Of a DNA stretch of 64,000 nucleotides, positions 53,934-62,479 are shown in pieces. The stretch comes from Oceanobacillus sp. Castelsardo. GTDB taxonomy: Bacteria > Bacillota > Bacilli > Bacillales > Amphibacillaceae. Below the pieces are notes generated by a model. It was not told the DNA's origin, did no database searches, and saw only the letters and a list, made by a program, of their open reading frames with translations. Where the stretch lies: positions 310,001 to 374,000 of the forward strand of contig NZ_LYCS01000001.1 in assembly GCF_001659985.1 (NCBI RefSeq), given 5' to 3'. Each line of letters starts with the position of its first letter. Within the stretch, counting starts at the first letter, position 1. The position numbers were made by a program, and so were the translations under genes.

Positions 53934-54352
53934 GTATGTTGTCGATTACGTAAGGCATTTCTAATATTTTTAGCCTCTTCAGGAGTAATCGTTGGTATTT
54001 TCATAATGAAGTAGTAATGTTTAATCATACAAAGAACAATCATCATGATTTTGACAAATAGAAAGTCCACATATATAACAGAAAATAAAATAAAGGAATC
54101 GGCAATTAGGTTAATGCGAATTTTTTCTTTTCTTGTCATACCTTTATTTTCCCGAATTCGTACTACATATTCCATGTAAAAAGCCGTGCCCTTGAACCAA
54201 TTTTCCACCCGTTTGGAACTTCTAGCAAAGCAAAAGGCTGCAAATAAGAAAAACGGGCCTCCCGGAAGTACAGGTAGTACTACACCAGCTACACCGATTC
54301 CGAACGAAATAAAGCCTAAAACAACGAATATGAAGCTTTTTATTTTTCTTAT
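53918..54352 (-). CDS. DUF454 (YbaN-like) membrane protein with apparent ATA start
   Basis: The full family protein reads from an ATA at 54352: (M)RKIKSFIFVVLGFISFGI, GVAGVVLPVLPGGPFFLFAA, FCFARSSKRVENWFKG, then IRENKGMTRKEKIRIN and a further helix pair. No ATG, GTG or TTG lies in frame before the GTG at 54208, which would delete the highly conserved first membrane hairpin. A good site AAGGTGG stands six bases before the ATA. So the start codon was probably mutated from ATG, and the gene may be poorly expressed. 144 aa, four likely membrane segments. Confidence 0.72.
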   Translation of the reverse strand: MRKIKSFIFVVLGFISFGIGVAGVVLPVLPGGPFFLFAAFCFARSSKRVENWFKGTAFYMEYVVRIRENKGMTRKEKIRINLIADSFILFSVIYVDFLFVKIMMIVLCMIKHYYFIMKIPTITPEEAKNIRNALRNRQHTNLTS

Positions 54353-54559
54353 GGTAATCCACCTTACCTTATTTATGTTCTTGCATTACTGCTATAGACA
54401 TGATTGTACACGGAATTTGACTTTAAATCAAAGGAAGAGAAAGTGGTATTTTATTACATTTTCCTTCATTGTTTAGTGTCGGACCTACTAACGCTTACTA
54501 CTATTGTAGTTTAAAAAAGGGCCCTTCCAAAACAGAAGAACCCCCCAAGAAAAACAGTC

Positions 54560-55063
54560 TTATAATTTATTTAAAATTTCTTTAATAAATGCTGGCTCAT
54601 CCTTTGGTGTACGAGAAGTGATAATATTTCCGTCCACCACTACCTCTTGGTCCATAAAGTTAGATCCAGCATTTTTCAAATCATCACGGATTCCGATAAA
54701 TGAAGTTGCTTTTACCCCATTTAGAATGGATGCACTAATCATTACTTGCGGGCCATGACAAATACCAGCTATCACTTTGCCTTGTTCATTTGCTTGTTTT
54801 ACGAATTCCACTACTTTGTCATTTACTCGAAGTGCCTCTGGTGCTGATCCACCAGGAATAATAACTGCATCATATTCGTCAGCCTTCACTTCGCTTATAG
54901 AAAGGTCGGAAGTATAAACCGCTCCTTTCTTTCCTTTAAGTTCAGCTCCTTTTACAAGACCTACAACAACGGTTTTGTGGCCTGCCTCATTCATTGCATC
55001 ATAAGGGTTTTTCATCTCCGAGTCTTCATAACCATCAGCAAGTAAAAAGCATACATTTGCCAT
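54560..55063 (-). CDS. DJ-1/PfpI-family protein
   Basis: 167 aa, the usual PfpI length. Nucleophile elbow VIAGICHGPQVMISA with the conserved Cys-His, Glu in LADGYEDSEM, and AVIIPGGSAPEALRV. Bacillus members (YfkM, YraA) act in stress responses and have been assigned glyoxalase/deglycase or protease-like activity. AGGAGAGG precedes the ATG. Monocistronic. Exact activity not decidable from sequence. Confidence 0.9.
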   Translation of the reverse strand: MANVCFLLADGYEDSEMKNPYDAMNEAGHKTVVVGLVKGAELKGKKGAVYTSDLSISEVKADEYDAVIIPGGSAPEALRVNDKVVEFVKQANEQGKVIAGICHGPQVMISASILNGVKATSFIGIRDDLKNAGSNFMDQEVVVDGNIITSRTPKDEPAFIKEILNKL

Positions 55064-55262
55064 TTTGTATCCTCTCCTATGTCATTTGGATTTAATTATA
55101 TTTTAAATGATTCTTAAGGGCACTTCAATCAAAGTGATGCCTTGGAATAATACATGTCTTTTTCGTAAGCAAAGAAATATTTATACTATCCATATTCCGG
55201 ATAAATATCATCTTCAAGACCCAGTTTAGAAGCTTAAGCGCCCCTGGGTATAGTACATATCA

Positions 55263-56179
55263 TCATTTTCTCTTTTTTATGAGTCTGTAACAGGCTTTAA
55301 AGATAATATAAAGAATGCCAAGTGGGGCTATGTAAAAACTTAAATAATAGATTAACACATGAATGGCAAACCTAAACTGGTAAAAATATCCAGATAGGAA
55401 CGACTGCTTTTTCGCTTTATAATCAAATTTGAATCCCAACAGGACATCATAAATGATTCTCGCAAAGGGATACAATATAAACGAAACAATAAGAAACGGT
55501 ATATAATCATCATCATTCGCCCAATAAAAAAAAGAAATGTAACACCTGTCAAGATTAAACTGAATCCGTATGATTTCAATATATATTTTCCATTAACTTG
55601 TCTATAAGATTTTTGTTGTTTATTATCAGCATTCATTTGATCATAAAGTTGATTATAAAATTCATTGGCATGCCTATTTAATCTATCTAATTCGTACACA
55701 AGTCTGTCTCTATCTTTGCGTTTAATTTGCCCCCACGCAATAGCAAACGGAGAATAATTCATTACATCATTAAGCTTATTGAGCTTTCTCGTTGTATTGG
55801 ACATACGTTCACGATATTTTTCCTCATCTTGTAACATAATTTCTATAAATTTATTAAAATGGACATTTTGAATGTTATAGCCTTTTATATCCTCCCATTT
55901 AATAGGAACCGCGTTCTTGGATGAAGCACTAATAATTAATTTTTCTTCCGTTAAAATGAGGTAAGGTTTAGGACTCAGTATTTTTTTGAATATACCTAAG
56001 ATCAATAAGCCAAAAAACAATGCAATAAATGCGCCCACACTACTAATAAAAAAATCCCCCTCTTTATAAGCAACCCCGCATATCAATCCACCAAATACTG
56101 TAAAGACCAGCACCATAATGAATAAAAGAAAGTTTTTTACCTTTGGTGAATAAAAATATAAATCTTGTGCATTTTCCAT
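55263..56179 (-). pseudogene. Membrane protein gene with frameshift at a homopolymer
   Basis: From the ATG at 56179 (GGAGG upstream) the first frame gives two membrane helices (FLLFIMVLVFTVFGGLICGV, GAFIALFFGLLILGIF), a PH-like domain (PYLILTEEKLIISASSKN, IKWEDIKGYNIQ) and a helical stretch. At a run of eight A (55527-55534) the sense shifts to the other frame, which continues FYWANDDDYIPFLIVSFILY, PFARIIYDVLLGFKFDYKAK and a last helix to 55263. Together about 305 aa. It may be a sequencing error, a real mutation or a phase-variable site. Family not known to me. Confidence 0.7.
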
Positions 56180-56445
56180 AGTAACCTCCATAATTGCTGG
56201 CATGATAATATCCTAAGGTTCTAAATTAAAGTTTGGTCAAAATTGGCGTATAAAAAGAACATAACCATTCATAATATACATCTATTTATTATTAAATTAG
56301 CATTCTATACAACTATCATATAATGAAAAAACCTACTGGATATTGGAAAGAAATATATTCATGTGTATCATGTTAACTAGGAAAAAGCATCTTATAGTTT
56401 AGGGGAAATGAAGGGGGATTTTATGATAGTTACTAAAACTTGGGT

Positions 56446-56483
56446 GTCAGTCCTCCACTTTGTTAACGTACTGGAGGACTGAC
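56446..56483. repeat. GTCAGTCC-type hairpin repeat
   Basis: GTCAGTCCTCCA and TGGAGGACTGAC form a perfect 12-bp stem around CTTTGTTAACGTAC, followed by a T-rich end. Confidence 0.75.
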
Positions 56484-56557
56484 GCTTTTAGATTTTATCC
56501 TGTTCCTGGAGGTTTTATGAAATAAACCCCGCCACGTTGTTACTCTTGGGCTGACGT

Positions 56558-57412
56558 CTAAATACGCATCAATGCGCCATTAGACTTTGGCAACTCCTGA
56601 TCCCTTATCTGATTCATTTTACAGAAATGTTCAAAAAAGCGTTGTGCCAGCTCCCGTTCCTGTGGGTCACTTTTCAAGGAAATGATATCAAACAAAATTT
56701 GGGCCATCCATAAATTATCGAAATAACGATATTTTCCTGTATTCCATGTCATTTTGTGGGGGAATTTTTCATTAACATAATATTTCCAAAAAAGCATCTG
56801 TTCCGATTCTTGTTCTGTAAGTTGGAGTTTGTATTCAGTGTGAGCAGGAATATATCCATCTTCACAAAGCTTACCGATAAAATCTTCATTCACCATATAG
56901 ACTCCTAAGATACGTCTGTCCTTTTCAGGCATGCTGGAATCTCTCGCTGTTAAAAGGCAAGCGCTATTTTGGTGCATACGGATGGGTTTGTTTGGCTTCC
57001 CTTTGTTAGTACCACTTTTTATAACGCCTGAAAAAACCTTCCACTCTGAAAAAGAACTATTCTGTTCTTCCGTGTCACACCAAAATACCATTTGTGATTT
57101 GGGATGAAGTTTATGATTTTTCATAAGTTTTTCATGTTCCAAGCGAAGTTGCTGTTCTTTATGTTGTCGTATTCTCTCCTCTTCCTTCTTCCATTCTTCC
57201 TTCTTTCGTTCCATTTCCTTTTTTTGTATTACTTTTTCGAGTGAATTAGCAGCATTTTCATCATGCAGTTTTAGGTGCCTTCTAAATACATCGGGGAAAA
57301 CAAACTTTTTATTTTCCGTTGCGAAATGTATTTCAATAAAAGAATCATTATATTTAACTATACTACCTGTGCCAAAAAACTTGTGTGTAACTTTCTTATT
57401 GATTAGATTCAT
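56558..57412 (-). CDS. Unknown protein with Tudor-like N-terminus and coiled coil
   Basis: 284 aa from the ATG at 57412 (AAGGAGG upstream; the frame extends 44 codons further without a site). Residues 1-45: VTHKFFGTGSIVKYNDSFIE then IHFATENKKFVFP, like the small beta-barrel at the end of PcrA/UvrD (H-x-x-FG-x-G-x-V). Residues about 60-105 are an Arg/Lys/Glu coiled coil. The rest (FWCDTEEQNSSFSEWKVFSG, ACLLTARDSSMPEKDRRILG) looks like a nucleic-acid-associated fold I cannot name. Possibly binds RNA polymerase or nucleic acid. Confidence 0.72.
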   Translation of the reverse strand: MNLINKKVTHKFFGTGSIVKYNDSFIEIHFATENKKFVFPDVFRRHLKLHDENAANSLEKVIQKKEMERKKEEWKKEEERIRQHKEQQLRLEHEKLMKNHKLHPKSQMVFWCDTEEQNSSFSEWKVFSGVIKSGTNKGKPNKPIRMHQNSACLLTARDSSMPEKDRRILGVYMVNEDFIGKLCEDGYIPAHTEYKLQLTEQESEQMLFWKYYVNEKFPHKMTWNTGKYRYFDNLWMAQILFDIISLKSDPQERELAQRFFEHFCKMNQIRDQELPKSNGALMRI

Positions 57413-57755
57413 TACCCTAGTCCTCCTTGTAGTATGAAAAATCGATTCACTATAAATATAAGATAACAATTTATAATTCCTATCAACTAACTTCAAAACC
57501 ACCAATTGTTTAAATCTTAACTTTGTTGCAGTAGATGACTTCACCGGTAATATTCATATTCGAGCACCTTTCCATTACATAAAAAAGAAAACAAAAAACG
57601 TATTCCATCTAAAAATAGGAATTGAAATACGATTAAAAAACAATTATAAGACTATTGTAACATTTATTTGGAAATATCACAAATTTCTTATTGACAATAC
57701 ATTTTATTGTAAGGTAAAATAAAAGATTATTTGAAGCGCAATTAGAGTTCTGATG

Positions 57756-57898
57756 CTATTTTTTTATTAGAAAACTTGGCATTCGCCAAGCCTTTGGGCG
57801 AATGACTTAGTTGCACTTATGCATATCTTTACGGTGGGGCGAGTAACCGAGCCCAGACGGGAAAGATTTTATGCTTTCCTATCTGCTAAAAAATAAAT
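57756..57898. repeat. Structured intergenic repeat, family C copy 2 with an insertion
   Basis: Matches 35713-35820 (TTATTAGAAAACTTGGCAT, CTTAGTTGCACTTATGC, CGGGAAAGATTTTATGCTTTCC, GCTAAAAAATAAA). It carries an extra hairpin GTGGGGCGAGTAACCGAGCC related to the one in family B copy 2. Confidence 0.75.
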
Positions 57899-57938
57899 AA
57901 TCCCTCACTGACTTTTTGCAGTCACACAGTGAGGGATT
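57899..57938 (-). terminator. Terminator after the small membrane protein gene
   Basis: AATCCCTCACTG and CAGTGAGGGATT pair perfectly; the minus-strand side runs into T-rich sequence. Confidence 0.7.
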
Positions 57939-57963
57939 GCACATTGTTAGTTAGCTTCAACCA

Positions 57964-58383
57964 CTACTCCGAAAAAACTTTCTCATTTCTATCCTTTATA
58001 ATATCTTGAATGATTTCAATATGAGTGGCAGCCCACGCACTCTCGCGAAAATGTAAAATAACACTTATTGCCAAAAAAAGTAAATAAATGAAGCTAAAGA
58101 ACAACCATAGCATACTCCCATCTTTAAAAAGAAAATCTTCTAAATGTGTGGAAAATAAAAAGAGCAGCCATGGTATCGCGGTTACAAAGATAGGTATCAT
58201 TCCTGATCCATTCTTTTCTTTGATCATGCGATAATGGATCAATTTTAATACGTCAGTCTCTACGGATTGATAAAAAGTACGGATTTCTTCAATTTCTTTT
58301 AAGTATTTTATCTCCCGAATCTGATGAGGTGTTTTTCTTATATGGTAGTAAATTTTATGTGCATCCCCACGCAAATTAAACAT
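57964..58383 (-). CDS. Small two-helix membrane protein
   Basis: 139 aa. A soluble helical N-terminus (YHIRKTPHQIREIKYLKEIE) precedes two membrane helices, GMIPIFVTAIPWLLFLFST and GSMLWLFFSFIYLLFLAISVIL, with a helical tail ESAWAATHIEIIQDIIKDRN. AAGGATG precedes the ATG. Unknown family. Confidence 0.7.
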   Translation of the reverse strand: MFNLRGDAHKIYYHIRKTPHQIREIKYLKEIEEIRTFYQSVETDVLKLIHYRMIKEKNGSGMIPIFVTAIPWLLFLFSTHLEDFLFKDGSMLWLFFSFIYLLFLAISVILHFRESAWAATHIEIIQDIIKDRNEKVFSE

Positions 58384-58608
58384 ATCACGACATCCTTTTT
58401 CATTTGAATAAACTATAATTTTTTATTTCTTCTAAGATTGGAAAGTTTACTCATTTGGCTTTAACTTATGTTTTTAGCTTGTGTGGAGTTGTAAATATTT
58501 ATTCTAGTGAGGGTAACTTTAAAAGTTAGGCTTTTGGTTGGATATTTTTTAACAACATACAAAAACTAACCCTAGTTATCTTGGATAGTTTGAAGAATGA
58601 ACTAAATT

Positions 58609-58995
58609 ACACACTGGCACCCATTGGCCTTATGGGTTGCGGAGCGCTCGTTTTTCTCTTGCGTTCCGGCACTCATTGGTCGTATGAGTTGCGGAGCGCT
58701 CGTTTTTCCCTTGCATTCCGGTACTCATTGGTCGTATGAGTTGCGGAGCGCTGGTTTTTTCCTTGCGTTCCGGCACTCATCGGTCTCATGAGTTGCGGAG
58801 CGCCGATTTTTCTCTTGCGTTCCGGCACTCATCGGTCTCATGAGTTGCGGAGCGCTGGTTTTTTCCTTGCGTTCCGGCACTCATTGGTCGTATGAGTTGC
58901 GGAGCGCCGGTTTTTCTCTTGCGTTCCGGCACTCATCGGTCTCATGAGTTGCGGAGCGCCGATTTTTCTCTTGCGTTCCGGCACTCATTGGTATG
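58609..58995. repeat. Second tandem array with 52-bp unit (about seven units)
   Basis: GTTGCGGAGCGC recurs at 58636, 58688, 58740, 58792, 58844, 58896 and 58948, spaced exactly 52 bp. Each unit contains GCGTTCCGGCACTCAT paired with ATGAGTTGCGGAGCGC around a 7-base loop. The sequence is unrelated to the array at 46522. Confidence 0.95.
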
Positions 58996-59110
58996 ATGGC
59001 AAAACTAAAGAGAACATAATAAGAGCATATACGTATGATATAGACTTTTTGCATTCATCACTTCTCAATCAGTCCAAACTCATCTATAATGGTTAGTAGG
59101 AGGTGAAAAA

Positions 59111-59455
59111 ATGGAACAGGAAACTATATTAAAGGAAATTCTACATGCATTAAACATTCATTCAGAACAAATCGAGAAGAAATTTGATGTATTGAATTCT
59201 AAGATGAACAACCTTGAATCTAGAATGGATAACTTTGAATCTAGAATGAACAATCTTGAATCTAGAATGGATAACTTTGAATCCAGGATAGATAATTTGG
59301 AATCTAAGATGGATAATCGCTTTGATCGACTTGAAAAGAAGGTCGATGGAATACGAGTAGAATTAACAGAAACACAAGAAACTACGGATTATTTGTTGAG
59401 TAAAACTGCTCAGCACGAGAGAAAACTTCGCGAACTTTCCAAACAGCAACGATAA
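59111..59455 (+). CDS. Heptad-repeat coiled-coil protein
   Basis: 114 aa with AGGAGG before the ATG. After a short helix, six near-identical heptads follow (NLESRMD, NFESRMN, NLESRMD, NFESRID, NLESKMD, then RFDRLEKKVDG), encoded by 21-bp DNA repeats, then VELTETQETTDYLLSKTAQH. It must form a long parallel or trimeric coiled coil. Family members in Bacilli and phages are uncharacterised. Heptad number may vary by slippage. Confidence 0.75.
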   Translation: MEQETILKEILHALNIHSEQIEKKFDVLNSKMNNLESRMDNFESRMNNLESRMDNFESRIDNLESKMDNRFDRLEKKVDGIRVELTETQETTDYLLSKTAQHERKLRELSKQQR

Positions 59456-59771
59456 CCTACCTCATGTTGCATTTCCTCAATCAAACAATCCCTTCCCAAG
59501 GTTTCTCAAACTAGCAAATTGATAATGATAGTTAAGGTTGAAAAGCATTTCCTATTACATTAATGAGAAAAGCTTTTTAACGATGTCCATGAAGATGAAA
59601 TTTCAATTCTTTATCATTTTATATATGATTTTCGATATTTCCATAAACAAATCAGAACCTTTGACATTACATACTATTCATAATAGAGTTATAAGCTATA
59701 TGCTTAAAATAAGTTTAAGCTTCTAAGATTAATAGAATAGATACATCATGTTAAAGGGAGTATTGGTATGT
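59456..59771. other. Intergenic stretch, no convincing gene
   Basis: A plus-strand frame at 59538-59726 has no ribosome site and no recognisable sequence. Nothing else is seen. Confidence 0.4.
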
Positions 59772-60482
59772 GTGAGAATTTCAATTTTATATGAAGATAA
59801 TCATCTATTACTTGTGGAGAAACCAATAAACATACCTGTCCAGGAAGATCGTACAGGTGATACAGACTTTCTTTCTATGTTGAAACAAGATTTAAAAATT
59901 AGATATCAAAAACCAGGAAACGTTTTTCTTGGCCTTGTTCATCGTTTAGATCGTCCTGTTGGTGGTGTAATGGTTTTTGCAAAAACATCAAAGGCGGCTT
60001 CACGTCTGTCGGATTTAATACGGAGACAGGCAATCAAAAGAAATTATTTGGCTGTAGTAAGGGGGGTACCAGAAAAAGATCAAGCAACATTGGAACATCA
60101 CCTTATGAAGAACAACCGTGAAAACAAAGTTTATGCGGTTGCAGCCAGTCATAAGAAGGGAAAGAAGGCGCTTCTTGACTATAAAACGATTACCAAAACA
60201 GAAAAATTAAGCTTGCTTTCCGTTCAACTTCACACAGGTCGGCCGCATCAAATACGCGTTCAGCTTTCGGAGAATGGAACGCCAATATACGGAGATCAAA
60301 AATATGGACAAAATGTAAATCGACCTGGACAGCAAATTGCGCTTTGGGCACACTCGTTACGGTTCGAACACCCAGTAAAAAAAGAAATAATAGAAGTCAT
60401 TTCCCATCCGCCAGAAGAACAATATCCATGGGGAATTTGTAAGAACTTGTTAAAAAAGTTGAAGCATGATGACGTTCTTTAA
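59772..60482 (+). CDS. RluA-family pseudouridine synthase (no S4 domain)
   Basis: 236 aa from the GTG at 59772 (AAGGGAG nine bases upstream); an ATG eight codons earlier is possible. Starts directly with ISILYEDNHLLLVEKPINIP, so it lacks an S4 domain. Catalytic loop VHRLDRPVGGVMVFAKTSKA with the conserved Asp, and TGRPHQIRVQLSENGTPIYG. Modifies an rRNA or tRNA uridine that cannot be deduced. A terminator follows at 60511. Confidence 0.9.
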   Translation: MRISILYEDNHLLLVEKPINIPVQEDRTGDTDFLSMLKQDLKIRYQKPGNVFLGLVHRLDRPVGGVMVFAKTSKAASRLSDLIRRQAIKRNYLAVVRGVPEKDQATLEHHLMKNNRENKVYAVAASHKKGKKALLDYKTITKTEKLSLLSVQLHTGRPHQIRVQLSENGTPIYGDQKYGQNVNRPGQQIALWAHSLRFEHPVKKEIIEVISHPPEEQYPWGICKNLLKKLKHDDVL

Positions 60483-60510
60483 GAGAACAATCGATAATTT
60501 TACGCGAATG

Positions 60511-60549
60511 AAGGCACGATGAAAGCATCTATACTGCTCATTGTGCCTT
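60511..60549 (+). terminator. Terminator of the pseudouridine synthase gene
   Basis: AAGGCACGATGA pairs with TCATTGTGCCTT (one GU), followed by TTCC. Confidence 0.65.
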
Positions 60550-60716
60550 TTCCTTGTTCTATATTTACCGGAAGAATGAAATCACTGAAGTAGCGCATCC
60601 CCCTCCGTTCTTTACAAATTTTACATATACCTTGCAAAATTTGTACTCTTCTATTACTAGCGTTAAACTAAATAAGGAATATTATTGAAGAATTGGAAAG
60701 GAGGTTTGAATAAGTA

Positions 60717-61916
60717 ATGCGAGGGCAATCATTAGAAACTGAACAAAAAAGAGGTACATTCTTATTACTTGCTGGAATATTATTATTTGCCACTACTTTA
60801 CGCGCCCCTTTAACATCCGTCGGTTCATTAATTTCCGTAATTCGTGATAGTCTAGGGGTTAGTAATGCAGTAGTTGGAATTATTACGACAATACCACTTC
60901 TCGCCTTTGCACTTGTTTCTCCTTTTACACCGAAAGTAGCTAATCGCTTTGGAATGGAGAAAACGATTTTCCTATCGATGATCGTGCTTTTTATTGGAAT
61001 AATCATCCGTTCCGTTACTGGTGTTGAAACATTGTTTATCGGTACCGCCTTCATCGGGATTGCCATTTCTTTTGGAAATGTGTTATTACCAGGTTATATT
61101 AAAATGAGCTTCCCATTAAAAATTGGATTAATTACAGGAATTTATACCGTTTTTATGAATATGTTTGGTGGATTAGCATCGGGGGTAAGTGTACCGTTAT
61201 CCAACATAGGCAAATTAGGATGGCAAGGGGCGTTAGGGGTTTGGGCGATTTTAATTATATTTGCGCTCATTCTTTGGTTTCCGCAATTACGTCATCCTAA
61301 AGAAACATCTAAGTCCGATTCAAATAATAAAAGAAAGAAAGCTACTATGTGGACTTCTTTTACAGCTTGGCAAGTTACTATTTTCATGGGATTCCAATCT
61401 CTCATGTTTTATACACCGATGACATGGTTGCCAGAAATATTACAATCAAATGGATACTCGGCGAGTGAAGCAGGTTGGATGCTATCGTTGATGCAATTCT
61501 CCCTCATTCCCACATCGTTTGTCTTACCGATTATTGCTGATAGAATGAAGAATCAAAAAGGGTTAGGTGCCTTTACAGGGGCTGTTTTTATTTTAGGTAT
61601 ATTCGGTTTATTAAATGGTAATCCTGGCTTAATTATGATTTCAGTGGTCATGATAGGTATTGGTTGTGGTAGTGGCTTTAGTTTATCCATGATGTTTTTT
61701 ACATTACGAACAAAAGATGGATATGACGCGTCGGAACTATCCGGAATGGCACAATCATTCGGTTACTCACTTGCCGCACTTGGACCAGTATTATTTGGTG
61801 GGTTACATGACTTTACGGGAAGTTGGACTGCTCCATTATTAATGTTATTATTTGTTTCTATTATCATTCTTCTTGCTGGGTGGCTTGGAGGTAGACAGGT
61901 AATAATTAATGAATAA
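60717..61916 (+). CDS. MFS transporter of the CynX/NimT family
   Basis: 399 aa, 12 membrane helices. Early signature LLFATTLRAPLTSVGSLISV, then FTPKVANRFGMEKTIFLSM, and a central basic loop KSDSNNKRKKATMW. This is the cyanate/2-nitroimidazole transporter-like group (CynX, NimT, YeaN). AAAGGAGG stands 12 bases before the ATG, somewhat far. Followed by a hairpin repeat that can act as terminator. Substrate unknown; no cyanase or nitroreductase gene nearby. Confidence 0.88.
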   Translation: MRGQSLETEQKRGTFLLLAGILLFATTLRAPLTSVGSLISVIRDSLGVSNAVVGIITTIPLLAFALVSPFTPKVANRFGMEKTIFLSMIVLFIGIIIRSVTGVETLFIGTAFIGIAISFGNVLLPGYIKMSFPLKIGLITGIYTVFMNMFGGLASGVSVPLSNIGKLGWQGALGVWAILIIFALILWFPQLRHPKETSKSDSNNKRKKATMWTSFTAWQVTIFMGFQSLMFYTPMTWLPEILQSNGYSASEAGWMLSLMQFSLIPTSFVLPIIADRMKNQKGLGAFTGAVFILGIFGLLNGNPGLIMISVVMIGIGCGSGFSLSMMFFTLRTKDGYDASELSGMAQSFGYSLAALGPVLFGGLHDFTGSWTAPLLMLLFVSIIILLAGWLGGRQVIINE

Positions 61917-61920
61917 AAAA

Positions 61921-61971
61921 ATGTCAATCCCCGCTTCTCTGTCCATTAAGTGAAGCGAGGGACTGATCCTA
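61921..61971. repeat. GTCAGTCC-type hairpin repeat, terminator-like
   Basis: ATGTCAATCCCCGCTTC and GAAGCGAGGGACTGAT arms, then TTTTT; it ends the CynX-type gene. Confidence 0.7.
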
Positions 61972-62157
61972 ATTTTTCCGCCATTGAACTGAATCTCTTC
62001 TGTTTTTATAAAACAGGGTAGTCCTAAAGACTTAATTATGACTATACCTTATTTTTAGTTCCATTCATTGTCTTATGTATTCTACAATCTAATACTCCCA
62101 ATAATTTACATTTCTACATACATATGATAAATTAGTATTAGGAATAATTACTTAGTA

Positions 62158-62250
62158 AAAAGTGAAAAAGGCAAACCTTTTCGAAAGAGAGGGACGCAAA
62201 GCCACAGGTCTAATACCGATTGGTCATGACAGCTGGGTTACCGTATTCTT
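62158..62250 (+). ncRNA. c-di-GMP-I (GEMM) riboswitch
   Basis: AAAAGGCAAACCTTTTCGAA (the GAAA tetraloop follows as CGAAAG), AGGGACGCAAAGCCACAGG, TCTAATACC and the receptor side ACAGCTGGGTTACCG are all conserved GEMM elements. A terminator lies 105 bp downstream and the next gene is a GGDEF protein. Confidence 0.92.
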
Positions 62251-62353
62251 TTTAATACTTTGATGTTAAATGTAGTTCTACATGGATAAAAGTTGCGCCA
62301 TTTGAAGACTATCTAAGATTACTAACTTTAATCATTCATGTTTAGAAAGAGTG

Positions 62354-62389
62354 AGAGGCTATCCCAAACTTGAGATAGCCTCTTTTTTT
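62354..62389 (+). terminator. Terminator of the c-di-GMP riboswitch
   Basis: AGAGGCTATC and GATAGCCTCT form a 10-bp stem with seven T. Whether ligand turns it on or off cannot be read with certainty. Confidence 0.85.
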
Positions 62390-62479
62390 GTATTTGTGTC
62401 CGCTTTGCTGTTTCCAATTACTACTATTTTCATTGTAAATAATGAGAATCACAAAACATCTCAGAAGGAGGATACATAA

